A program made the position numbers and the translations under genes. Under the pieces are notes generated by a model. That model saw nothing but the letters and a program-made list of their open reading frames with translations. It made no database searches and was not told the DNA's origin. From contig NW_026946359.1 of NCBI RefSeq assembly GCF_035222275.1, positions 1-64,000 of the forward strand: a stretch of DNA of 64,000 nucleotides. Direction: 5' to 3'. Of this stretch, positions 36,601-47,024 are shown piece after piece (the first letter of the stretch is position 1; every line of letters begins with the position of its first letter). Origin of the DNA: Podospora bellae-mahoneyi. Lineage: Eukaryota > Ascomycota > Sordariomycetes > Sordariales > Podosporaceae.

Positions 36601-36841
36601 CCAATGGGTCGCACTCTTATCAGGTCGTACATGGAAGACTATCGCACGCAGGGGCATCGGGGTGCGGAGCAATGCTCTCTTGGCTGAACACATGGGTGGC
36701 ATGTTCAATGCTGTCCAAGTCATGAGGGAGTTGAGGAAGACGGAGGGAGGGTGGGCACACAAGCACTTGAGGGAATTCCGCAGCGAGGTGGAGCGGTTCT
36801 ACAATGTCAAGGGGTTGGATCTTGTGGGGCCCGTTAGATGA
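33698..36841 (+). pseudogene. NLR-like protein with degenerate P-loop, NB-ARC and TPR
   Basis: Plus-strand fungal STAND/NLR-type gene in several exons. Visible in order: a helical N-terminal region (SYLQCVINVVSFLREVLDIY); the nucleotide-binding start, where the P-loop is not GxxGxGKT/S but TNDATASRKS, followed by the normal LQYADMLRAQEEVDAIFWIP; Walker-B block CRWLIVYDNADSGRLVYRF and HGQIIITSDSF after an intron near 34393-34460; winged-helix part LSSQCRTILKIMSVIEPTCI; LIDSDEDLQCFCVDNMVAQ; then TPR-like helices (KYERATRHFHKTMSLWQ, DISCIYRLGCLVLDQGDAKT) to HKHLREFRSEVERFYNVKG and a stop at 36839. An A tract (34112-34130) and several frame changes interrupt it. I judge it damaged, but some breaks may be sequencing errors as elsewhere. 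Confidence 0.65.
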
Positions 36842-38552
36842 GAGGACTTCTGACTCGGCGGTTTGCATTCTTTGGCGCTAGACAGGTTGGGCTTGTTGTC
36901 GTTTTTGGGCGGTTTTGGAAGGTGGCAGGGTTCATATCAAGTCCCTGGCTGGGCAGCTGGGGGACTGGGCTGGTGTTGGCAAGAGTGTTTGATATACGTG
37001 TAGAGGTTCTTATCAATTGTGAAAGACGGATCAAGTATGGCTTTCTTACAAGTCTTGCTTTGCCCTCCTGTGATTTTGTTGAGCCCATCAACATACTAGC
37101 TCATGAAGCTGAAAACCTTTACCCGCCTTGCTATCCTCCATGTATGGTAGCGAGCGAAGTCGAAATAAGGTTCATAAAAGGAACCGCCGTGCCACAGATC
37201 GCATTGACGCTGCGAGCTTATTTTCGCAAACCCTCGTCTTGTTGACAGGTATACACATCCCGTTAATGACCACGGTAGCATAGGCAGAATGGGAAGCGAA
37301 CAGCTTCTGCCGCGTTGCGGTACCGCTCGCCAAGATACCATGAGGGCTTTTCGGCCCACCCAAGATCCAGCGAGAGCCAAGCTTTTTGGTGTTGAACTGG
37401 AGAGACCAGGGTCAGGGGCCGCTTACCTGTTGTAAAAGTCCCAAATGGGAACTGTGTGCCGAGTGAATGTACACTTCAAAATGGATCTGGGTGGTTATCT
37501 ATATGGAGTTGGATGGAGTTATCCGCCATCAAAAACATTTTGTTGGGATTTTGCTTGGAAATCTGTAACGGATGTCCGCGGTGCTCAAGACAGTCATGGT
37601 TTTTGTCGCCGAGTTGTGTCAGGACTCAGATAGCGACTCAGATAGCTAACTCTCAATTGCTGACTTCTCCAAATTCTCCAGCTTTCACATGCTGTGATTT
37701 AGTGCTCGGCCCTGCAGTACGGCGATTTCTGCAAGAGGACACCCCCCATCACATCTACGCTATCCGAGCGCCGTTGCAAGATGGCTGCGACTCTGTTCTT
37801 GCTGCCCAATGGCATTCTCAACATGAAGATAGGTACGAATACTCGATGCCGGCAGTGTCAACTGTCAAGATACGGGGTCGGGGAGGGAGGACTGCGGTGG
37901 CCGGTGTTCCAAGACGGTCCAGGAAGGTGTACCAGGTTCGTCCGGACCAACGGGACTTGACGCCGCACCAAAAGTCACAGGACCTTCCGTCCACGGCCTG
38001 GCTCTTGCATGCGGCTGGTTCTTGATTTGGCACACTTCAGGTTTTTTTGAACTTGTGTTGGGATACGTCGGCGCGCCAGCACAGCGGCGGCGGGCTTCTG
38101 GTACAATTTGGGATCAACGTCCGCTACTGGCAGTTCAAATGACCCAAACAAACGCCTCAAGATGCAACCCTGCAAGCCACAAGCTGCCCGAGCTCGACGC
38201 TAAGCGTTGCATCGCGAATGCGGGGAATGCCTGTCTCCCATGGACCCTGACGGCATGGGGAAGACGCCATCGGTCTTGGCACTATTGTAACTGTCTTCTC
38301 ACCGTCTTACTACGGAGGATACGGACCGCGAGAACCACGATGGTGTCGGGCCGGGAGGGGAACCCAGAGATATAAAGATGTCGAGATACTGTCCTCCTCG
38401 TCCTGCCTGAACTCACCAAGCACCTCTCAGCTCCAGATCTTCAACTCCAGCCATTACCAGCCCTTTTTCGAGTCTCATTCACTTGAGTACTCAGTCTCCT
38501 CTTTGGTCAGCTCTCAGCTTCTCGTTCAAAGTCTCTCGACAAATCCATCAAC
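36842..38552. other. Intergenic upstream of cutinase
   Basis: 1.7 kb with no gene I can support. An open frame at 37456-38025 has no recognisable domain. The last 200 bp hold the cutinase promoter. Confidence 0.4.
38371..38377 (+). promoter_or_regulatory. TATA box of cutinase
   Basis: TATAAAG, 182 bp upstream of the cutinase start codon, followed by a C/T-rich leader (CTCCTCGTCC, CTCCAGATCTTC) typical of strongly expressed fungal genes. Confidence 0.55.
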
Positions 38553-39335
38553 ATGCGTTTCCTCGCTACCGTCGCCGCCCTCACCGGCACTCTCGTCGCG
38601 GCTCTCCCGAGCCCTCTCGATGAGATTCGCACCCGGGAGCTTGTCGAGTCTCACCGCCAGACCATGGAGACCCTTGAGGCTCGTGGCTGGAAGTCGGGTG
38701 AGGGTGCGACTGCTAACGAACTGCTCGATGGCGGCCCGTGCCCCAAGGTCATCTTCATCTACGCCCGCGGTTCCACCGAGGGTGGTAACCTTGTGAGTTT
38801 TGTCCTGTCTGTTTGCGAAGTCGACCATAGCTAACCAAGCCAAAAGGGATCTCTCGGCAGCCCAACTGGTGTCGCTCTCGACGCTGCCTTTGGCGAGGCC
38901 AACGTCTGGGTCCAGGGTGTTGGCGGTGCTTACTCCGCCAACCTCCTCGACAACCTCCTCTCCGAGGGCACCACCACCGCCGCCATTAACGAGATGAAGA
39001 GCCTCCTCATCCGCGCCAACTCGCTCTGCCCCCAGGCCAAGATCGTCGCCGGTGGCTACAGCCAGGGTGCCGCCCTCGCCGGTGCCGCCATCTCCCAGAG
39101 CAGCGCCACCATCCGCGAGCAGATCAAGGGTGTTGTCCTCTACGGCTGGACCAAGAACCAGCAGAACAACGGAAAGATCCCCAACTACCCTGCCGCCCGT
39201 CTCAAGGTGTACTGCGAGAGCGGCGACTTGGTTTGCAACGGCTCGCTCATTGTTCTGCCTGCCCATGGCACCTATGCTGATGAGGCTGCTGATGAGGCGC
39301 CCAAGTTCCTGATCTCCAGGATCAATGCCAGCTAG
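38553..39335 (+). CDS. Cutinase (carbohydrate esterase family 5)
   Basis: Secreted serine esterase that hydrolyses cutin and other polyesters, 241 residues, two exons (38553-38792, 38847-39335; 54-nt intron, GTGAGT...AAAAG). Signal peptide about residues 1-17 (MRFLATVAALTGTLVAA), followed by a short pro-region. Catalytic triad: Ser151 in GGYSQGAA, Asp206 in ESGDLVC and His219 in LPAHGTY. IFIYARGSTEGGN is the oxyanion region and four cysteines sit at the positions of the two family disulfides (PCPK, SLCPQ, YCESGDLVC). No frame breaks. Expression is probably starvation- or cutin-induced as in relatives; only the TATA box is visible. Confidence 0.96.
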
Positions 39336-39884
39336 ATCAGGGGGTGGGAATGATGTGTGATGGATTGGTATATAGCATTGCATTTGTGTGGCGTTAGGGT
39401 CAGCAGCTTTATAATTGAATGACATTATGCGATTGGGTTTAAACCAGAGCTGTGTCTATGAAGGAAGTATGTTTGCATTGTGTGTGAAGAGGCGATGTCA
39501 TAGTTCGACTGGGTGATATTGTTGACTCACAAAGCGGGTGTGTTTGCTCCACAGGAATGTGGTAACTTGATCTCGCTGCTCAGTTTGGCTGCTCGTCTGT
39601 CTCTTCTTCACACAGCTACACACGAAACCCGACTCAACCATCTCTGCATTTTTCAGCATTTCCGACCACTCTTACTCGGCCAGCGAGCGGTGTTAAAATC
39701 TACACTCCCCTTTCTTACCTCATCTACGATTTTCAGTGATCATCGAAAAGAAGCTGACACGATGCAAAGGCAAAATTGGTGAGCACCTCTCTCCTCACTA
39801 AACCTTCCAACCTCCCAAGTTCTACCGCACTAGTTGAGAGATGGCTGACACTCATCAATGCTTTGTGTCAGGTCATTGTCAACA
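39336..39884. other. Intergenic, nothing recognised
   Basis: Cutinase 3' flank and promoter of the second zinc-finger gene. Confidence 0.4.
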
Positions 39885-40966
39885 ATGGAGTATCTACATC
39901 GAGCCAAGTTCGTGATGGACGACTGGCGTGCACAAAGAGAGGTATCCGGTCAGTAAGTGGAATCCTTCCAGGCCAAAAGCCATGATCAGTAGTGGCAGTG
40001 TCTCATGGATGCCTTTCAGGCTGGTCCCCCAACCTGGGTCTGATGAGTATTTCGCCGAGTACCTCGAAGTAGTGCGGAGAACGATGGACAACCATGGTTT
40101 CAATGTCGACGCGCCACTAGTAGTCTCGAACCCTCTGCCGGTAGACCCAGCCTTGGAATCCTCTGTTGAAACCGCTTGCAAACCAGTCAACACCGCTCAC
40201 GAACAGGTCGGCACCGCCCCCGAACCAGTCGAAAGCGCTCCCGAACCAGTCAACCCCCCCGCGGCCTCAGCTTCCACCACCCAGGCTCCAGCTATCCAAG
40301 CTGCTGGCGATACCGATGGTGATGAGGAGTCTTTTCAGCCTGGAAGCCGACGGACCAAGTGCCCCCGGGCCAACTGCACTACACTCATAGGTTCGGAAAA
40401 GTCATTGCAAACCCACATCACAAAGCAAGTGCAATACCTTTCCCAATAGCACCGCTGTGTGAAACCCCCCTATTAACGGACAATCTCACAGTCAGCACAC
40501 ACCAAAGCCAGGCAGTTCGTGTTGGATCTGCCCAAAGACCTTCCGCAACGATTCCACCCTCAGGCAGCACTACGAAAATCACCACAAGCTTGACGGCGAC
40601 GGGGTCAGAACAGCCATGGAAGCTTCGAAGGATTTGGCATCGATAGATCCGCAGTGGCTGCAGCCCAGATTTGAGGTGCAAGACCTCGTGCCGTCTTTAC
40701 GGCAGGAAACGCTCAGGCTGAACAGACTGAAACTGGAGACGACGAGCAGGTATCGGCAGATGGATGAGCATTCAATGAATAGTTGTCTGGAGAGTTTCCG
40801 GCATGGGAAGATGTTTGAGGGGGAGACTGGTCTGCCTTCTCTGGAAGGGATGGACCAGAGGGGGCTCATTAACGAGCTGATCAAGACTCGTGTAGAGATC
40901 CGTGCTTGGAAGAGGGACCTGGAAGAGCTAAAGAGGGTTGAAGCATTATACTCAGTACCTAGGTAG
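39885..40966 (+). CDS. C2H2 zinc-finger protein
   Basis: Two main exons. The start is placed at 39885 (MEYLHRAKFVMDDWRAQRE); just after it the frame changes by one base near 39955 into KWNPSRPKAMISSGSVSWMP, which then stays open. The middle is a Pro/Glu/Val-rich repeat (HEQVGTAPEPVESAPEPVNP). Finger 1: CPRANCTTLIGSEKSLQTH. An intron (about 40429-40499) separates it from finger 2, CWICPKTFRNDSTLRQHYEN ending HHK, a canonical C2H2. The tail is helical (LINELIKTRVEIRAWKRDLE). Likely a DNA-binding regulator; target unknown. Layout is similar to the gene at 29.7-30.9 kb. Confidence 0.65.
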
Positions 40967-41485
40967 CTTCCAGTGAGAAAGGTCTTTGCCAAGTGGAGGG
41001 GACAAAGCACGTGGTGGAATGGTCAATATTCCCCAAGATAGGGTATGTTGGCAGCTAGCTTTGTTAAGTAAAGAAACCTGAGTTGGCCATAATGCATGTT
41101 GCGTGAATTGTCCGCTAGACTTGCTCGGGATAACGTCCCAAGTCATGGATTATAGGGGAAGCCTGTTGTTATTTGAACTGATGCCCCCCTGCCTTCTCGT
41201 CCCGCAAGTTCATCAAGACTGTCAGGCCTCTCTACCTAATGCCACACTGGGCCCATGGGCTCAGAGTAATAGCATGGGTCACCAACGATAGTCACATTGA
41301 ATGGCGATATCAAGGCGCAATGAGAAAAGCCGTTCGTCAATCCACCAAGTGATATATTACAATGAATAGTTCTTGTATGGCGGTCCGCCATTTTCTAACT
41401 CTCCGTCCATTCACCACTCCATGATAACCTGGACGCCGTGACCAAGAAGTATTGTTTTCGCAAAGAGAGTCAGCAAAGTGCATCA
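40967..41485. other. Intergenic, nothing recognised
   Basis: 3' flanks of two convergent genes. No further signal. Confidence 0.4.
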
Positions 41486-42050
41486 TCAACAGAAAAGCAG
41501 ATCAAGATATCTTCTTACCATGCCAGCCACCCAGGCGACTTCCACAAGCCACAAGCTTGACAACCTTGCAACTGGTTCATAGCCACCTTCCCTCTCCTTC
41601 TTAGCTGGCAGTTCTCGAACGTAGAACTGCTCCCGACACCTAGCTTGACGCCGCTGTTTTCTGTCAGTGAAGATCAGAAAGGTCGAAGAAGATTCTTGCA
41701 ACATAACCGGGCGTGAAATCCATAAGCCTGCATCTGGTTGATCGCCACCTCCCAAGCCACCTCCTGAAGAGTCATAGCGGCGAGCTCCTTGCCCTGCGGA
41801 AGCTAAATCTCATGCCGCATGTACCCAAAGTAAAGAAGTAAAGACTGTCCTCCTTGGCACGATCCTTGCTGGAAGCCTGCACAGACGCGGGGAGTGTGTT
41901 GACGTAGCGAACTGTCTGCTCACGGATGAGAACGATGTACCGCTCAAGCACATCGACAGAGACGCCAGGGTGAGAGCACAAGTTGTACAAGTGCGCCCAG
42001 CACTCAGAGAAAGGCGGAATGTTGAATTCGGCAATGGCCGGTCCGGACAT
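41486..42050 (-). CDS. Hypothetical protein
   Basis: From 42050 the minus strand reads MSGPAIAEFNIPPFSECWAH, VLERYIVLIREQTVRYVNTL and LYFFTLGTCGMRF, well-formed protein. At about 41,810 the frame shifts by one and continues LPQGKELAAMTLQEVAWEVA and INQMQAYGFHARL. A further possible exon at 41486-41700 reads FYVRELPAKKEREGGYEPVA. I do not recognise the family. The coding look is good, but the exon structure and C-terminus are uncertain. Confidence 0.45.
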
Positions 42051-43398
42051 GTTCGCCAGATAGGCGATGTTGTGCTTTTGGAGGACAGAGAATCCCGGGC
42101 AGGGGTGAGCTCCAGCCCAAAAGAGCGTGAGCAGGCTCAACGGTTGGTGTCGCTGGGTTGTGAAGAGGAGAGAGTTTGCCGAGAGAGGTCGACCGACAGC
42201 CTTGCGGTGAGGTGACTAGAAAGTGAGTTATAATGAATCTCGAAGTGGATATTGGGGAAGAGTGTTTGGTTGTGGAATGGAAGGCAGAAGAGAGAGAGAG
42301 AAAAGAGTAAAGCAAGCATATTCTGCAGGCTGCGAGTGTGATGTCGCCCAAGCTGCAAGCCCTGAGACCCGTAATTGCCGGCCAGCCGGAGGCCGGCAGT
42401 GGTCAATTCTCGGCCCCGCTTAGGGCTAGGTGGGGCCGTTGTCGGGAGACAGGAATGGCCGGAGCTGCCCCGCCTAACTCGGCATCCCTCCAGAGGCAAA
42501 TTCAGCACCGGGCGATGAGTCGAGGCAGGAAGCCTGCAATATATGAGATTGTCTCCTCAGCCATGCTCCTCTTTGGTGAATCGTCCAGACGACTATGCCG
42601 CAATGACCTCACGTCTGCCGCTCTCATGTCCCCAGTTCTATTGACCAGGCTGCAGCTGTCAAAGAAGACAAACAATTTCCCAAAGTTCTGGTCAATCTAA
42701 TGCTCATGTCTATCCCCATGCACTGGCTTTCACTACTTGAGGGCCACAGAAGAACAAGAACGAGGGCAAATCACCAAAAACATCATGTCTCCTTGCTCAC
42801 CATCATCTAGCCTCAGGACTCTGCTCAGTATGCTAGAATGTTGAAAGTCTTTGACCTTAGAGGCCCTCAATGCATTTGCTGTAGGTGATCTTGCTTGATA
42901 TGCTAGTCCATCAACCACATGAGCATTTCATGAAAAGATCATAGGAAATAACTTAGTATATAATGAAGAGTGTGAATGGTTCAAGTTATTCCAAGTAGGG
43001 TATTATAATCATAGGAAGCTAGAAAAGAATACCTGGTATGTTTCTCCAGAACTTTAGACAATCTATATCTTGATTCCGTTCATGAAAGTGCCCAAGCATC
43101 AGATGAAAGATCTTGATTAAAATGTGTCGCCGCCTTCTAGTTTGTACGGTCTCAGCTAACTCCCAAGGTAGAGCGTGTGAATTAATATTCACTAAAGCCA
43201 GGGGAGCAACTGTATCTGAGGCAGTGCAAATTTTTGCTCTATCGTTGTGATTGATCGCCGACTCTCTCGTCCCAACTTTCAAATACTATAAGTACTCCTT
43301 TCTGTCCTGTTTCTGAGACTCTTCTTTCCCTGACAATCGCACTCTCTCAACTCTCGTCCGAATCTCAGATTACCCTCAGATCCATCTCAACCGACAAT
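42051..43398. other. Intergenic, nothing recognised
   Basis: AT-rich in 42900-43250. Contains presumed promoters of two divergent hypothetical genes. Confidence 0.4.
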
Positions 43399-44236
43399 AT
43401 GAAGGAAGAGGAAGGCTCGCATAATCCCAACAATCTCCCAGTTATTCCCCCCCCGTCTAACAATGCCAATCATGGAGCACCACCTACTGCTGCTGCCTCC
43501 CTGAGGGCTCTGACAGCCTCTGTGGAGAGGCTCAGCGGTCATGTGGAGATCATGAGCAGCCAAATCGCCACCTTGAGCAGCAGTATGGTCACCATGACCG
43601 CCAATATGGACAAGATGAGTGCCAACATGGAAAAGACCACCGACAATCTTTGGACGCTCAATGCAACAATTGACAAGGTTCACGGAAGCCTTGACAAGAT
43701 CCTGAAAACGGTTCAGGAGCCAGGCCGGATTGGTACGGTGCAGGGCAATGGTAACGGCCAGCCTCAACTCACTCAGCAGCAACAAGCCACCCAGCAGCAA
43801 AACGCTCGACAGGCGTCCCAGATACGCGCTCGCCAGCAGCAATACGCCCAGCAGCAGTTCGCCCAGCAGCAGTTCGCCCAGCAGCAGCGCGCGCCCATGA
43901 ACTTTGCTCCCGAGCCTCTGCAACAGCCTTCCATTCACACGCAGCAACCTCAAGCCTTCGCCACCACGCCTGCCTTTGACTTCTGGAATGGGTCCCAGAT
44001 GGCCACCGCTTCTGGCCAGCAGAATCAAAATACTGCTTTCGGCAACGGACTCGCCGGAATCGCTCCCATGCGTTCCCAGGCCAGGCATGTCAGCGGCCTC
44101 TTGCCATTCCCCCCTCATGACCCAGGACCAGACTGGAGCTGCCGGTACAGATGACGTTTTCAACGGGTTCGCTCACCCACAGTTCTTTGGCATGCCCGAA
44201 GATGTGGCCAAGAAGCGTCGCCATGAGGACTACTGA
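43399..44236 (+). CDS. Q-rich coiled-coil hypothetical protein
   Basis: About 280 residues, no intron. N-terminal Pro/Asn region, then a heptad-like helix (LRALTASVERLSGHVEIMSS, MDKMSANMEKTTDNLWTLNA) predicted to form a coiled coil. A Gln-rich region follows with tandem AQQQF units (43830-43890), then a tail with VAKKRRHEDY, a possible nuclear signal. The frame changes at the run of six C at 44109-44114: with five C it reads MTQDQTGAAGTDDVFNGF to the stop at 44236. Family not recognised. Similar glutamine-rich coiled-coil proteins are often nuclear or form assemblies; this is inference. Confidence 0.65.
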
Positions 44237-44663
44237 TGATATTGTGAGTGAGTTGGAAAAGAGATATACCCGTGCTGAAATCGTGTGCTAACGGTTGTAT
44301 CCTTCCAGAGGTACTTTTCTCATGCGCTTGGGAACGATGCTGCGTCGGCTGATTCGCGTACAAACCCGGGAGGAGCGCAGCAAGACACCGGCAGCGAGCG
44401 CAGCGAGCATAAATGTGATCTAGCAAGCATCGGGAGGGATTCGGGGCAAGCATTGAGGACAAAGGGAGTTAGGAGCAGGCACGGGTTGAGGCAGATGCTT
44501 TAGCCTCCTTTGAGCTATACAGCTTTTACAAGACTGGAAATATCACAGAGCATGTGTTCACTACCAGGCCAAGGATCATTCACTCACCCTCATGCAGTTT
44601 CATTGTGACTATAGCCAATTGGGGATTGACGTGCTTGAATTGTGAATATCAAAACGACCCTCT
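44237..44663. other. Intergenic between convergent genes
   Basis: No coding or repeat signal recognised. Confidence 0.4.
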
Positions 44664-45597
44664 TCATGACATGACGACCCGTGGCCCAAAATCTGAGCTC
44701 TCCGCATACTTGACCACACACGCGTTCCATTTATTTGCCCCCAGGATGTCAAAGACATGCGGCACGTACGTCAGTTGCGTCTTGTCACCCACCCCCAGTA
44801 TCCCCCTCAGACATATCATCATCCTCCTCACCTCGCTACTGTCGTCAAAGTTCCTGTTGGACACCTGGATGAGCCAGTGTCCAGCTCTTGCACGCGAGCC
44901 TGGTTTGCATTTCACGCGGGACTCGTCTCCGAGGTTGTTGTTGAGTGTCTCACGGCAGACGGCTGACTAGACCTCATCTACCCGCTTGGCACCAACAGCG
45001 AAGAACAACTATTTGCCTCTGTTAGCTTACTTGCACATCAAAGCAAAAAAAAAAGGAGTGTGGACATGCATGGCCACGAGTGACTCCATGCCTCCTCGCC
45101 AAGTCGATCAAATCTGTCGAAAGCCTTTTGATCAGGGGCTCCGCCTGATCCCGCCCTTTCTTAGCCACGACCGCCTCAATGGCCTTTTCCGCACTGGCAA
45201 CGATCTCGAGCCCCTCCTTCAAACAAGAAGGCCTATCACCTCCGCGTCCTGGAAGTTGAGTAGCATGCGGGTTGCGGATGATATACCAGTTAAAATTTGT
45301 GGCGGTTTGCTTTGACGGTCGACAGCGGTTGACAAACTCTTCGACTGTCTCTTCTGACCAGTAGGTAACAAGAGGATTGCTGATATAAGGATTGACCTCT
45401 TCGTCTACATCCTTGGTAGAAAGCAGCGTGTGGCTCCCACCGACAGGAGAGACGATAGGCTGGCCACTGTACGGGGCTGCAACGGGGACAAAGTATTGAT
45501 CCGGCATGTCGAATTTGTTGCCAGCGTTGTCGTATGAAAGAGACCATTCGTCAAATTTTAGAAACTGATACTCGTCTGGGGATAGAGGTCGAGGCAT
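44664..45597 (-). CDS. DUF1917-like protein, probably damaged
   Basis: Minus strand, two exons: 45597 to about 45090 and about 45030-44664. Exon 1 reads MPRPLSPDEYQFLKFDEWS, VTYWSEETVEEFVNRC, NFNWYIIRNPHATQLPG and LSTDLIDLARRHGVTRG. Exon 2 reads LFFAVGAKRVDEV, then WLIQVSNRNFDDSSEVRRMM and ending FGPRVVMS. The order (WxxxNP, then RGKW..FF, then ICVxTxDFxDxxxVRR) resembles the DUF1917 (Bles03-like) family; the assignment is from memory and tentative. Two TAG codons fall where Trp is expected (GK-W-LFF near 45020 and VDEV-W near 44970), both G-to-A changes on this strand, RIP-like. An A tract at 45047 lies in the intron. Confidence 0.45.
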
Positions 45598-45998
45598 ATT
45601 GACTCGTGTTCAGCATACAGTTTGATGAGGTTTGGTGATATGGAGCAAAGGAAAAAACTGCGAAAAAAAGTTCTTCGGACTCGGGTGGGGCTTGAGATAC
45701 TGGGGACGAGATGATGGTGAAGCCAACTGTTGCTCTGGTATATATGCTCCTTTCTTGGGACAGTCTTTATGGGTAACCTCGATGTTCGGATGATAAAATG
45801 TGACAGTCATGATGGATAGAGGTACTCATACCTTTCAGTCACAAACTCTTCCCGGTCTAGCTGATTGCTTGTTGGAGCTATGGAAATGTCATCAAAAACC
45901 ACTGAAAGACTTTATGTTGGTTGTCTGAAGTAGCTCCCTCATACGCTTATTTCCTTCCCTGACCCTAGCTACTCTAAGCTTTCTAGCCCACGGCAATG
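45598..45998. other. Intergenic, nothing recognised
   Basis: Promoter side of the DUF1917-like gene and 3' flank of the deaminase-like gene. Confidence 0.4.
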
Positions 45999-47024
45999 TC
46001 AGACACCCATGAGCCTCGTTCGCATCAAGATCCCGTGTTTTGTAACAAATACCTCCTCTTGATATGACCCTGAGGCGCCGCACCCATTCAGAACAGGTAT
46101 CAAGTCCCGCACCTTGGCACCCTCCCATCTTCCTTCCTTATTTGTCCAGAACACACGCTTGATGCCGACACTGCGCATGTAGTTGATACAGCGGTAGCAT
46201 GGACGGGAGTTGGTGGCTCGCATTACGGGAGAGATTTCAGCGATGTTGGTAATGGGAACAGGGATGGATAGGGGGCTATTGTCAACTCGTCGTGAAGGCA
46301 TCATGGTGATGAGGAGGGTGCATCAACGCCGACTAGCGCTGGCATGTCTAACAATCTGGAATCGTCGACTTCCTCAGCCTTGATATGATCAGTGCCAGTG
46401 CCGTGGAGGGCTAACCTGACGACATAGACATCGGCGCCGATGAGCTTGGGGTGTTTTGTTCGCTGGCGTACGTTGTCTTTGGTGTGGAATGGGGCATTCC
46501 TGGGTCGGAAAGTGTGACTGTTCAGAATGAGTACCTGATTAATAACCTCCAATCATACTGCAACTAGACAGCATACCTTCAAGTCGACAGAACTCTGGCC
46601 TACAACTCAACCTGTCCTTCTTTTCGTCTCTGTTAAATGCTTTCTTGCCGAGATCGTTGGGAATGTGCTGCTTTCCCGGCTTCTTCTTCGTTAATTCACT
46701 CTTGGACTTCTTGCATGATGGCTTGGTCTTGTTTTGCTCCTGGGCTACGGTGTTGTGAACATAGCTCCAGCGCATGAAGCCGCATTGAACGTTGGACATG
46801 CTATCAGCGGCCGCCCAGGTAGGCCTGTTGGGGGTAGTGTGCGGAGATGCGGCCTTACGAAGCGTTCCTGTCTTGAGAGCATCGCCGTTAAAGCCATGGC
46901 GATAATCGTTGTAGCCCTGGCCCAGGATCTTTCCACCCTTTGCGACGATGGATCCGTGGCGGTACTAAAGCGGGGAGTTGGTGACCTGCTGAAGGCAAAG
47001 CGGCAGATACTGGTCTCGCTTCAT
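45999..47024 (-). pseudogene. CMP/dCMP deaminase-like gene, damaged
   Basis: The start at 47024 reads MKRDQYLPLCLQQVTNSPL then, after a TAG, YRHGSIVAKGGKILGQGYND and YRHGFNGDALKTGTL, the first strands of the cytidine-deaminase fold in a fungal family. The C-terminal zinc half is clear: HTFRPRNAPFHTKDNV, HPKLIGADVYVVRLA and SRPCYRCINYMRSVGIKRVF with the PCxxC zinc ligands. The HxE segment that should hold the third ligand and catalytic Glu is not seen where expected; instead a Lys-rich stretch lies there (CKKSKSELTKKK). A one-base frame change sits near 46305. If the HxE loss is real, the product cannot be an active deaminase. Confidence 0.55.

Noticed and set aside
37456-38025. 190-codon open frame upstream of cutinase
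   Set aside because: Composition and lack of motifs do not support coding; no exon partner found.
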